Shown: positions 10,985-21,968 of the stretch, piece by piece
How positions within the stretch are numbered: position 1 is the stretch's first letter
How the letters are laid out: each line of letters opens with the position of its first letter
From: Phlegmacium glaucopus
Taxonomy: Eukaryota > Basidiomycota > Agaricomycetes > Agaricales > Cortinariaceae
Length of the DNA stretch: 49,079 bases
Reading direction: 5' to 3'
Assembly (NCBI GenBank): GCA_015039465.1
Contig: MU130674.1
Span: 61,013-110,091, forward strand
Program-made: the position numbers and the translations under genes
Notes under the pieces: generated by a model
Databases searched by the model: none
The model's input: the letters and a program-made list of their open reading frames with translations, nothing else
What the model was told of the DNA's origin: nothing

Positions 10985-13900
10985 ATGAAGCGCATTTTTA
11001 AGAAAACTTTCAAGCCCAAGAAGTCAAAATGTTCATCTCAGACCATCAACGATGCTCTGGGTTCAAGCTCTGAGCCACCAACTTCCACATCGACCATCAA
11101 AACAAGCCCCGCTGATCTCATGCTATCCGTTCCCGCTAATGCTACGGCTGCAAGCGCACAAGTTATTCAAGTCTCTGGCGTGACTGTGAGCGTTCAACTT
11201 CGCCTATCGTATCCTTTATTTAACCATTGTCATCCATCAGGCTGCCCATGACCTAGTCTCTACTTCGGTGTGCACTTTCGCGATCAATGAGCCAGATGTA
11301 AGCATTCCAGTCGCTAGCGTTACTGTGAGCGTTCAACTTTGCCCATCGCTTCCTTAAGCATTTAACCAGCGTCATCGATCAGGCCGCCCATAACCTAGTC
11401 TCTACTTCGGTTTCCACTGTGGCGATCAATGATCTTGCTCCTGTAAGCATTCCAGCCACTGGCGTTAATGTAAGTGTTCAACTTAGTCCATCATATCTAT
11501 CACTACTCAATCATCCTCGTCGATTAGAGTGACCATGAAATCCAAGTCTCCGCTTCGGTTACCGCTCTGGCTGTCGCTCCTGTAGCCCATCCAGAAGAAA
11601 ATTCACCCTCGCCTGACGCCGTAATGCAAGCAAAATTGGGATCCATAGAATTGCAACAAAATCCCTCGGTGAGTTGCTTACACAATGTGTTCTCGGCTTT
11701 CGCTAATAATCAGCAGACTCAGCATTCTGGTTTGTGTCTTCCGACTCCCTTTGCGAATGCCCGGACTGTGTTCATCACAGGTGGTACTTTTGTAAGTCAT
11801 TTTCGTAAGCTATGTAAATGATTTAACAATAATTTGTCTCAAGTATCATATTGTCAATAATTTCCCTGCCAACACCAGTGAACAGCAGATGAACATTCCT
11901 GTATCTGAGAAACCACTTTCCAGTCTATTCTTTACTGGACGGAAAGATGAACTTGACAAGCTTGGGAAGATTTTTGTTTGTCGTCGTAATAGTAGACTGA
12001 TGCCAAGACGCTCTTGTCTCCTCTGGGGAACAGGAGGCATTGGAAAGACTCAGATCTGTCTTAAGTTCACAGAAGAAATGTCTGGCAGGTAAGCATTTTC
12101 ATATTACCATTCTCACCACTGGATTCATTTTTTGCTCTAGTTTTTTACATGTATTCTGGGTTGATGCCTCCTCTTATGAGAGCATTACTATATCTCTCAA
12201 GGGTATATCTGGCATTCCTGCTGCACAAGCTTCTGGTGTGGATGGCTCAGTTGACTCTGTCCTCCAGTGGATATCTCATATTCAAGGGGAATGGTTGATT
12301 ATCTTTGATAATGCTGGTGATCCTCCTCCAGAGGTGATGGCCAAGTTCATTCCCTCAGGTAACAGAGGAAATATTCTGATTACCAGCCGAAACCGATCTG
12401 TAGGAAAGGTCATAGGCTTTGAGAATGTGATTGAGATCAGTGAAATGGAGGAGCCAGATGCTATCACTCTATTTCTCAGGGCTAGCTATTTGGATCCTTC
12501 ACCTGAGAATTTACTAGTTGCCAAAAGCATTGTCACTGAACTTGGTGGCATTCCTCTTGCAGTTGATCATGCTGGTGCTTATATTGATGCTGGGAAATGT
12601 GATATCAATGAATATCTGACCCAATTGTCCTTACACCGTCAGACTCTTATGTCAGATACTATATTCACAGGAGCATCAAATTATAATCAAACAGTGTATG
12701 GGACTTGGGATCTATCTTTCAAAGAAATAGAAAAGAGGGCTGGTGGACATTCCACAGCTGGAGATGTACAAGCAGCCCAAGCTGCAATCCTAATTCTTCA
12801 AATATGTGCTTTCTATCATCATAGAAATATTTCTAAAGACATATTCCAATCTGCTGCTGAGGAGGCTATAAAATATGTTGTTAATAGTGACATAGCAGAA
12901 AAGATACCTTTGGCAGTCACTTCATTGGATCGTACTCTGCTTGACCTGAAAAATGATGATCACTGGGATGAATTCATCTTTGGACAGGGGATGAGTGTCC
13001 TTCTCTCATTCTCCTTGATGAAAAGGGGACAATCATCTAAAATGTTTTCTGTTCATCCTCTGGTGCACAACTGGAGTCAGGAGAGAATGTCAGAAGCTGA
13101 GCAGCAAAGAATGTGTGAGATGGGAGGCAAAATTTTGTCCTGTGCAATTCCATGGAGGTTTGAAAGTCAGGATTATGCACTGCGACGATTGATTTTTCCA
13201 CATATTAAGGCAAATGAGTTGCATAGAAGGCAGCTAGGACATACTGAGCAGTACTATGATGATAAATGGAAGAATTTTTCACTAGTAATGGGAGAGAATG
13301 GAGACTGGGACAATGCAGAGCAGCTGGAAGTTCAAATTATGGACATGAGGAAGAAGCTGCTTGGTGCAGAACATCCAGACACCCTCAGTAGTGTGGCAAA
13401 TATAGCACTCACATATACAAATCAGGGAAGGTGGAATGAGGCAGAGAAGTTGCAGGTTCAAGTTATGGATATGAGGAAGAAGCTGCTTGGTGCAGAACAT
13501 CCAGACACCCTCATTAGTATGGGAAATCTAGCAATCACATATACAAATCAGGGAAGGTGGAATGAGGCAGAGCAGCTGCAGGTTCAAGTTATGGATATGA
13601 GGAAGAAGCTGCTTGGTGCAGAACATCCAGACACCCTCATTAGTGTGGCAAATCTAGCACTCACATATACAAATCAGGGAAGGTGGAATGAGGCAGAGCA
13701 GTTGCAGGTTCAAGTTATGGATATGAGGAAGAAGCTGCTTGGTGCAGAACATCCACACACCCTCATTAGTGTGGCAAATCTAGCACTCACATATACAAAT
13801 CAGGGAAGGTGGAATGAGGCAGAGAAGTTGCAGGTTCAAGTTATGGATATGAGGAAGAAGCTGCTTGGTGCAGAACATCCAGACACCCTCAGAAGTATGG

Positions 13901-14103
13901 AAAATCTAGCAAGTACATACAGGAAGCAGAGACAGTGGAATGAGGCAAAGCACCTGAAACTTGAAATCATGAATATAAAGATCAGAACTGGAAGAGTTCA
14001 AGAGACTGAAGTGGCTCAATCATCTAAAAGTGTTTGTACTCTACATTACTTGCTTTCAATTGCACTATGCTTTAGAACAAAAAATAAAAGCTCAAGTTTT
14101 TAG
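10985..14103 (+). CDS. NLR-1: NB-ARC/TPR receptor-type protein (about 913 aa, seven exons)
   Basis: The exon model is 10985-11185, 11241-11297, 11383-11442, 11528-11668, 11717-11791, 11844-12088 and 12141-14103, all with GT-AG borders and in phase. The start is supported by the same MK(R/H)IFxKxFKxKK opening in the paralogue at 43601. Residues 1-178 form a basic, then Ser/Thr/Ala-rich leader of repeated small exons ending in ITGGTF. The NB-ARC domain follows: P-loop GTGGIGKTQ (about 239-247), Walker B WLIIFDNAG (about 311), NILITSRN sensor motif, LGGIPLAVDHAGAYI, and VHPLVHNW as the MHD equivalent. The C-terminus has five nearly identical 42-residue TPR units (13330-13959) plus a degenerate one. 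Fungal NLRs of this layout are thought to act in non-self recognition and regulated cell death; ligand and effector are unknown here. The 5' exons have normal CpG content, whereas the last exon is almost CpG-free. Confidence 0.88.
11160..11527 (+). repeat. Tandem exon-intron units in the NLR-1 5' region
   Basis: Three successive units of about 140-145 bp each contain an end of the type GTxxCTGGCGTxACT, a donor followed by gTTCAACTT, a 55-60 bp intron core ending in CATC(C/G)ATCAG or GATTAG, and a short exon of the type GC(T/C)GCCCATxACCTAGTC. The paralogue has two such units (43780-43998). Each unit after the first has two candidate 5' splice sites 27 nt apart, and both keep the frame. Confidence 0.75.
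13330..13959 (+). repeat. Five near-identical 126 bp TPR-coding units in NLR-1
   Basis: Units begin at 13330, 13456, 13582, 13708 and 13834. Each encodes one TPR pair element with core MDMRKKLLGAEHP(D/H)TL and TNQGRWNEAE. They differ at only a few positions, far less than TPRs usually do, which points to recent amplification or gene conversion. Confidence 0.92.
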
Positions 14104-14612
14104 TAGAAAATCAAGAGAATTCCTGACTTTTCAACCACAATGGAACCTAGTCTTCCTGTATAAATAAAAATAGCAAGAAATGCATATTGTTTTCCCTCAG
14201 CAGGCTTATGAGACAAAAAGATAGGAAAGTATAACAATAAGTAGCTAGTTTATATACTCATTTATAAGTCTAACATAAGTAAAATGCTTGTTCTTATACA
14301 ATTTTTTCTAGGGACTGTGTGTCCCAGTTTCAAACCCATGTAGATGGAAATGATTACCATTTATGGAAATTTTTACATGGTGGGAGTGTGTTGTCTGCAC
14401 AACCATCAATGTATTACCTTTTGTTGTTTATTCTTATGTGGGAATGATGCAGCAACTACACAAGGGCGGTGGACTACCATATTTAGATAGAACACTGTAG
14501 CATGGGCCACTTAGTATGTATATAAATGCCTCGTATTTTCATAGTAGACAATTATCTGTTTCTGCATATCTTTAAATCTCATCACTCTCATCTATCTAAA
14601 AAGACAACTATC
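14104..14612. other. 3' flank of NLR-1
   Basis: The first 100 bp resemble the 3' flank of NLR-2 (for example the TTTTCCCT(C/T)AGCAGGCT word near 14190 and 46440). The rest is CpG-free AT-rich DNA with no gene seen. Confidence 0.5.
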
Positions 14613-15116
14613 TGTTAAGTTATGGAAAACACCCAACTTCTATGATGTCCTGATTTCAGAACCAGAAGAGAAAGGAACAAGATGTCAAGATGGAAGCCTC
14701 AAGGATTTAGAGGGATGAACAAGAGGGGGGAACTAAGTTGATATTTGAAACTGGGGAAAACATACAAGTTCTGGGTACTCAAATAATATCAAGGAATAGC
14801 AACCAAATGTAAAATATAAATATAATAGTGCTGTGCTCTGCTTCTGGAAAGTCCTGCATTCTTGGGTGAATAATCTTGATGCTGGTGTGCTGACTGATAA
14901 TGGGAAAGTGCTGACAAACATATGGTTGTTATGGTGAAGATGAGGGAAATGGGTTTGGAGTACTGCCAGAGGGGCCAGAATACATATGGAGAAGCTTCAG
15001 AGCCAGATGTAGGAAGAGTAGTTCCAGATGTAAGGGAAAACACTGGTATGGAGTATGGACTACCGGAGACAGCTCCAATGGAACTGGACCAGAGTAACAT
15101 ATGATGGAATGTAACA
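14613..15116. mobile_element. Solo LTR, family B (504 bp)
   Basis: It starts TGTTAAG, ends GAATGTAACA, and is flanked by the 5 bp repeat ctatc (14608-14612 and 15117-15121). It matches the LTRs of the chromodomain element at 28836 and 33128 but lacks about 60-70 bp near its left end and has lost most CpGs. Confidence 0.88.
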
Positions 15117-16929
15117 CTATCCCTGACTGAACTTGTATACATCACTACAGTTGAAAACACTCACAAATCACATCAAAACATAGTCATTGGATGGATGGGT
15201 GTCTCAATATCATAAAGGTATATTAATTCTTTTCATAGTCAAAATAGTGATATGCTATTTACAATCAAAGGGTGAACAGCCAAAAATTTATGGTTAAAGT
15301 ATGGAAAGGAGCACCATGCTCTCAAGTCATTGCCAAACAATCTATATAAGGTAATACTGTACATGGGGTGTTCCAGAACAATAGTAGGACTTTGAGCACT
15401 GTCATGACAAATAATTTCGTCCAAAAAGAATTTATAGCTTATACTGAAGCACTTGTCCAGATGAACACACAAGATTAATTGGGTGAGCTTGAGAAGCAGC
15501 ATGCACACATAGGTATAGCAACACTTTCCTGTGTACATGATGTCACATGACCAGTCAAATGCACCCATTGCATGCATGTTTATAGCCTCAATATTTGCTA
15601 TCACACTCAGAAAATGTCATTTTACTTCTACCTCAGTCCACTCAACACCCTATTTTTGCCAATTTCTTCTCACCATGCTGGAAGATCCTGAGATTACTGT
15701 CATTATCCACCAGATATTTACTAGAATTGTGCAATTGACCAAAAAGGAGGGCAGAGAGGAGGGCAAAATGAGGTCTTTACAGTACCCCACAGTTTCCACT
15801 TGGAGTCCAAGCAGATTCCAAGCATTCTGAGGAGTACACTCAGACTCCACTCAGAATTCTTTTTGGCAGGTAGTCCCCTTCATTTAGTCATTTTAGTCTG
15901 AACACATTCTGCTCAGAGTCTGAGCACATTCTGAGTAATTTACTTGGAATCAACTTGGACTCATGAGTCCAAATCAGGAATGGCCTTTAATTCTGACTCT
16001 ATTTTGTGTGGACTCTATTTGGAGTCCACTTGGAATTGATGTTATACTTTAAGAGGCTACTGTTACTAATTTTAAAAAAATTACACTTCACAGGAATTGA
16101 ACCCTTGACACACTAGTCATAATAGTAAGCAACTTAACACTTAAGCCACAGTGGCATTTCTTAGGGTCAAAACTTAGTCAATATATCAGCATGCGGGAAC
16201 ATGTAACCTAAATAGGATATATGTTCTGGCATCATAACCCTTTGCCCTATTGTCATTGTCACCCTTTGCCCCATCATTATCTTCATCACACACCATCATC
16301 ACCACCACATCGCAATACCAAACCATGCCCATCACCACATGCTGCAAGTCACAACTGACTGCTGACAATGACCTGAAGATCAGTGGCAATAATGCAATCA
16401 AAGGCCTTGGAACCTGGCGCAAGCACTAGGAATCCAACGTGGATGTTGAGCCCCCCAAAAAATGTAGGACCAGGACCGGCAACAAAGGAAAGAAGGGCAG
16501 GAAGAGGGGCAAGAAAGGGAGGTAAGTCCCTGTCCATCCCTCAATTCCATCACCATCAGGAAAAACGCTTTAAGTCTCAGACAGTCACATGATTTATAGA
16601 TATTCCCAGGGTCTCTAGATTACTCTTAGAGCATCCTAGGAGACACACAGGCACACCTAGGAGACTCAGAGACATACCTAAGGGACTTTAGAAAGTGGTA
16701 TAAACTATATAAGAAAAAACCCCAATGAATTAACTTAAAATAATATATTAAACACTATTTTACATTGAAATTTACCAAATAGTCTGATATGTATAAGGAC
16801 TCTGCCAATGATTGAGGTAAAATGACAAAGCACTATCTGAAACATTTTCAGAAGTCCATGTTGATTTCCAATCCATATTGTCATCAAATTTTGGTATGCT
16901 TGTAAGAGTAACAATGGAACATTGAGACT
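15117..16929. other. CpG-poor transposon debris
   Basis: It contains a minus-strand ORF at 15239-15604 of unknown family (HPMYSITLYRLFGNDLRAW). A GAGGTCTTTACAGTACCCCA terminus at about 15770 resembles the TIR family at 18946. It is followed to about 16040 by many short ggagtcca/gattcca-type subterminal repeats. A tRNA-like segment lies near 16085-16160. No intact gene is present. Confidence 0.45.
16081..16160 (-). other. tRNA-like segment (tRNA relic or SINE head)
   Basis: On the minus strand the order is A-box-like TGGCTTAAGTGTTAAG, a 30 nt anticodon-arm/variable region, and B-box-like GGGTTCAATTCC. The T-stem pairs only partly and no complete cloverleaf can be drawn. This could be a decayed tRNA gene or the tRNA-derived head of a SINE. 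Confidence 0.3.
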
Positions 16930-18144
16930 CTGTGTTTTTTTAATGACATACATACCTGTATTTCCATCAGGTAAGGAATGCTGAGCCCCATACCATTCAA
17001 TATAGGCCAAAGGATCCTTTGGCCAAGCCTCTGGAGCAGCCTGTGATACTAAACCAGCATCCAAGTGCTTTGGAAGCTGGAATATAATGTGAACACACCC
17101 AACTCTCGTTCCTGCCTTAAATATAAGTGCTTTACAACAGTATTAACTCAAATGACTACAAACCTCCCATTCCAGTTGATTCTGCTCTATCATCTCACAA
17201 GACAATTGTTAGGGCAACTGCAACGTTGACTTAGTCAAGCTAGCAGGGGATCCAAAGTCAATAATATTTCAAAGGGATATCTACAAGTGACTCACCTAGC
17301 AGGGGATCCAAAGAGGAAAGGATGGGGATCCCTGCTAGGCTAAGGGGTATTTAAGTACTAATATGGACATAACGGAGATATAAAATAAATAAAGGAATGA
17401 TACAATAATAATTAATTAATTAATTAAGAAGTGGTGTGATATGAATAATAAAAATAAAGGGCAGAATGAATGGGAGGATTGGAGTCGGATTGGAGTTACG
17501 GAGTACCAGAGTGAACTGGTGATGGAAGCGGAGTTGGACGGAAGGTCAGAGGTCGTTGGAAAGGCGGAATGTATGGTTCTGAGGTTGAGGTTTGGATTGA
17601 AATTGGGTGACCCCTAACAACAATGACAGTATCAAATCTACCATGTGGTTTTGTGGTGGTGCTTGGAATTGCCTTGATTGTATCATCTTCTTCTGTTTGA
17701 TTGGTATCATCTAAGCTGACAGGATGAAATTTGAACTAGGAAAAGACATTGAGGCATATAAATGGAAGGGCATATAAAATCGATCTTCTTGTGGATGTAG
17801 GATTATTTAACAGTGAATTAAGGTATTCCTTTAGGTGTTGAGAGAAATGTGGGGAGTGATGAGTTGCCTTGATAGAAGAAATGAGTTTATTTGGAAAAGT
17901 TGGGAATTTTGCAATAGAGATTTTTTGAATTGGGTGAGGTGAGAGGAGTAGGAATTGGATTTAGCTTCTTATCAACAAACTCAAGATAGTTGTTGAACAA
18001 AGAGATCTTCTCTTGTTGTGATAGCCAAGCAACCATTTGAGGAAAGACATCTCTTTGATTGGTTGCTCTCCACCCTTCCTTTGAAAAATCAATGTGAAGG
18101 TGTTTGAACATTTCAGTATTGCTGTACTTTACAGTCCCCCACAT
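16930..18144 (-). pseudogene. Plavaka-type (KDZ-like) transposase, C-terminal remnant
   Basis: Read on the minus strand, 18130-17990 encodes HLHIDFSKEGWRATNQRD and MVAWLSQQEKISLFNNYLEF, then GRFDTVIV near 17630, VHIIFQLPKHLDAGLV near 17060 and DPLAYIEWYGAQH near 16990. This order is characteristic of the large Plavaka transposases of Agaricomycetes. The gene is cut by a solo LTR (17207-17619, with target duplication) and by the TIR of another element at about 18127. It also carries frame breaks. It is a C-terminal relic only; no catalytic region is visible. Confidence 0.65.
17207..17619. mobile_element. Solo LTR, family C (413 bp)
   Basis: It begins TGTTAGGGC, ends CCCCTAACA, and is flanked by the 5 bp direct repeat acaat (17202-17206 and 17620-17624). 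A partial second copy runs off the window end at 48909-49079. It sits inside the Plavaka remnant. Confidence 0.88.
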
Positions 18145-18376
18145 TAGGGACTAACATGGACTGACAAGATCTGGTTGCTGTCTGTGACCATTTTATCCAG
18201 ATAACTATTTATGGGTATCCATAACTAAATATAGCAAACTGTGGATATCCGGATAAGCTAGTACTAAATATAGATCAATTTTCAATTTCCGCTGTCATGC
18301 ATGATTCTGCAGTCTTATCAATTGCTGTGTGTGGTTTTGGGACTTTGCTTCCTTTCCCCCCTGCTTGTCAGACGTT
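18127..18376 (+). repeat. Left terminus of the hAT-bearing element and hAT 5' flank
   Basis: TGTACTTTACAGTCCCCCAC at 18131-18150 is the inward-reading terminus shared with the elements at 18946, 33831 and 48495. It abuts the Plavaka coding remnant and precedes the hAT gene by about 240 bp, so it is probably the left end of the autonomous element. The matching right end was not found. Confidence 0.5.
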
Positions 18377-21300
18377 ATGCCTCCCAAGGCTGCTAGGGCT
18401 GCTCCTAAGTCTCGTAAGGCTGGAAAATCTGCTACTGTAGTGCCTGCAGCGTCTGTAGCCCTTACTGATCATGCTGATCATGTACCACTGAACCCACCTG
18501 TTACTCCACCCCCACAGCCACAGGTCTGGGCACATCAGCTCCAGTTTGAGACCCCAGGAGAGTGCTTTCCTTCAGTATCCCCAGGCTCAAGTGATTCAGA
18601 TGTAGGAATGCTTGTTACTGAGGATGTTTTTGTGCCTCCAGTCCTTATCTCACCCATCAAGCAATGCCAGAGGCAAGCTGCTCCCACAATCAATCGGCTC
18701 ACTGATCTGGAGGTCTGGGAGATGAGTGATGAAGAGATTGTTGGTACATATATTTGATAAACTTTATTACTAAATATAAATAAATGAATTCTTTAAGATG
18801 CAGCACAAATGTTGTGGAGATCTGAAGTATATGACTACTACGACATTGGTCTGCAACATGATTTTACTCCAACATGTGAACCCCTTTCTCTGACCCTGGT
18901 GTTCACCTGCAAAACCCATCCCCATCATCATCCATCTGTCTGAACAGTACTTTACTGTCCCCCACAAGATCTGATCAGATCTGATCAGAACTGGTCAGAA
19001 CTGGTCAGATTCTGATCAGATCTGCTCAGAATATGAGTGGATCCAAGTAGATCTGAGAAAATAGATACCTCAGTACTTTTCCATCCCCACCAGATCTGAT
19101 CAGATCTGATCAGAATCTGAGTGGATCCAAGTGGATCTGAGAAAATAGATACCTCTGTTAAGGTTTGGTTAAGGTTTGGTTAAGGTTTGGTTAGGGTTTG
19201 GTTAAGGTTTGGTTAGGGTTTTTATTAAGGTTTCAGGGGTATATAGTTTCTATTCTGCTCAGATCTGACCATCTGAGCAGATCTGCTCAGAATCTGCTCA
19301 GAATGCCCCCAAAATGTGCTCAGATCTGATCAGATCTTGTGGGGGACAGTAAAGACCTCTGTCTGAACTTGCTCACAGGGGAGGGCAGGTGATGGAACAA
19401 GCAATCTGCAGAAGGACATTGATATGTGTTTGAGGAAGCAAGGCTGTGAACATGTAAAACCAGAATCGGGGACTATTCCTTACTCTGAGCCAGCTCACCG
19501 TGCACTTATTGCCCTGCGCTGTGCAAAAAATGCTTGTCCAATCAACTCTGTCCTTGATGATGACTATAAGCTTGAGGTTGAAATGCTACGGCCTGGGACT
19601 AAGATTCCACATCCAATGACAGTTCAACAGAATTTGCTTTATATCTATGAGCAGGCTTCATTTGTGGTGAAGAATTATTTTTTGGTGTGTTATTTTTATT
19701 GTAAAATTAAAAAATTGCTTATACATTGAATACAGCAACTGAATAGTACTATTCACCTTGCTCTTGATGGATGGACTTCCCCACTCATGTCCTCATACCT
19801 TGGTCTTGTGGTTGTCTGGTTTGACCAGGGAGTAATTCACCGAGCAATTCTAGAATTCATTTGGTGTGGTATGATTTATAATATATCATGATTTCCTTCA
19901 TTCCTCACTTCTTTTTATAGCTTAACCCAAAAACATGATGGACGGTATCTGGCCACTGTTACAGCTGATTGCTTGAAATGGTTTGGTCTTGATCAACAGG
20001 TAAAGAAAATAATGTTGTCTTCTAAAATATAATTATATCATCATTTTTTATAGCTACTTGGTATATGCATGGATAATGCTAGTAATTGCAACAAACCTGC
20101 AGAGTTGCTACCTGACTATATTCCTACATTCCAGGGTATGGATGCACAACTGCGATGTTTGACCCATATACTTAATCTTGTTGCAAAAGTAACAAGATTT
20201 ATTATCATTAAGCAGTTGACTAATTATTTCTATCTAGATCTTCATTTCTTTCTTTTTCAAAAAGCCAAAAGTGAAGAAATCTGTCACAATTCCAGCAGAT
20301 AATCACACCAGTGAGGTGGAGGTGGTTGTGGATCCTGGGGAGGGACCAGATGATGATGATGATGATGATTTTGCTGCAACTGAACAAGTTTTAATTGACT
20401 CAGAGGAAAATAGTCAAGAGGATGATGGTCAGCTAGCCCATGATGATGCAGTTGTCAAGTCTCTTCAAGATATTGCAGTATATGAAATGGAGGCTAAAGG
20501 TGTAGTGATGTCTGATGCAGAAAGGCAGATGGCTCTGAAGCTCTTTCTCTTGGTATAGTCATTTTAAAATATTTCCAGTGTTGTTCTAAATCTTCTCTAG
20601 GTTTCTGGACTTGCATGTCGTATTCATGACTCATCCACACTAAATGAAAGATTCCAGGAGCTTATTGACCAGGATCCTGAGCTTACAACTGCAAAATGTG
20701 CTCTTGATCGCCATGTCCCCACTTGATGGAACTCTGACTTTGATTGCCTTGCTGCACATTTGCACTTTAAAAATGTTGTTGAGGCTATAACAGGTGTTTC
20801 TGGCAACAAGTTGCAGCCATACCGCCTTTCAGAAGAACAGTGGCAATTAGCAGATGATGTTCATGAGGTCTTAAAGGCATTTACATCCTTTTATTTATTA
20901 TCAATTTCTTCTAATTTTTTGGATAGCTTTTTAAAGATCTAACTTTGCTTTTCTCTCAAGCAGAGGTTCCCCTTATTGTGGATGCCCTTCCTATGTTATT
21001 CTATCTTCAGGAGAGTTTGCAGGCTGTTGTTCAGGATCAAGTCCAGAACACTGAGGATGACGTCTCTGACATATCCTCTTCTGGTGAAACACCTGCAGTC
21101 ATCTGGATTGCTGCTCATGCTGGAGTTTTGTTAATTAACAAGTATATGGACTTAACATGGGATTGTGAAATCTATGTTATCGCACTTGGTGCATTTTATT
21201 TTTTCTTTCTTATCTAATTTAATTGCTAACATCTCTACACAAGTTATGTGCCCTGATTGGAAGCTTCAGTGGCTGAAAGACCGTGTTTCATCAGAACGGT

Positions 21301-21884
21301 TAAAGGAGATCAAAAAGCTGGTAGTAAACCGATGGTCAAAATCTTATGCATCTGCACAGTCCCAGATTCCAGTCATAAAGAAGACAACCAAGGTAGTATA
21401 ATTTCTAAGCCATAAATTCAAATATATTCTTACTCTAGATTCTAGGAAAAGTCAAAATGGGATGCTCCTGCATCTTCTGGCTCCAGCAAATATCCTCTTG
21501 ACTCCATTCAGGCATATTTTGCAGAAAGTATTGTCCCCTCACACCTCATTACAGAAGCAGGAGGATATATGAAATATTGGTATCAACTACAAAACAGTCA
21601 ACCTAGCCTTTCAAGAATGGCACAAGCATATTGTTCAGCACCAGGTTAGATTTATCTACCATCCAGAAGCCCTTCTAATTTTTTCCTTGTTTCCAGCAAC
21701 ATCTGTTGATGCAGAACGTGCATTCTCAACTGGTCGTCGTCAAGTAAATTACATGCAACACAATATGAGCTCACAAACATTCAAGGCACATGTAGCAATT
21801 GGTTCATGGGCTAAAACTCCTATATTTCCCAAATTTTCAGATATTGCAGCAATGGTGGTGTCACGCATGGGTGAAGATGTTTGA
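18377..21884 (+). pseudogene. hAT-superfamily transposase, multi-exon, inactivated
   Basis: Exon 1 (18377-18743) encodes a Pro/Ala-rich N-terminus ending in SDEEIV. Exon 2 starts at 18798 and carries a BED-like finger (LVFTCKTHPHHHPSV). The RNase H-like core follows: LALDGWTSPLMSSYLG near 19760 (first Asp), GICMDNASNCNKPAELL near 20062 (second Asp), RCLTHILNL, and an acidic loop with seven consecutive Asp codons near 20350. The C-terminal hAT dimerisation domain is ATSVDAERAFSTGRRQVNYM (21700-21760), with the stop at 21882-21884. There are at least seven short introns. In-frame TGA codons interrupt HPSV(*)TCSQ, where a 412 bp element is also inserted, and HVPT(*)WNSDFD near 20725. Both sites fit mutated CGA (Arg) codons. 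hAT transposases move DNA elements that make 8 bp target duplications. This copy could not make a full protein without repair. Confidence 0.85.
18946..19357. mobile_element. 412 bp TIR element (MITE-like), copy 1
   Basis: The termini AGTACTTTACTGTCCCCCAC and GTGGGGGACAGTAAAGACC are inverted. TCTGTCTGAAC occurs directly on both sides (18935-18945 and 19358-19368). An 8 bp target duplication with slightly longer ends would also fit and would match the hAT type. The subterminal parts consist of gatctgatcag words, and the middle holds ttaaggtttgg/ttagggtttgg telomere-like repeats. It lies inside exon 2 of the hAT gene. A nearly identical copy is at 48495. Confidence 0.85.
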
Positions 21885-21968
21885 AATTGAATGAATATAT
21901 AATAAACTTGTACTATATTTCCATTTTCTCAAAGACTCAGACTCCAATTGTTTGTAATTAGCATATAA

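Noticed and set aside
20340..20375. Asp repeat in the hAT gene considered as an expanded microsatellite of interest
   Set aside because: A short (gat)n run in an acidic linker is common in these transposases and has no sign of expansion.
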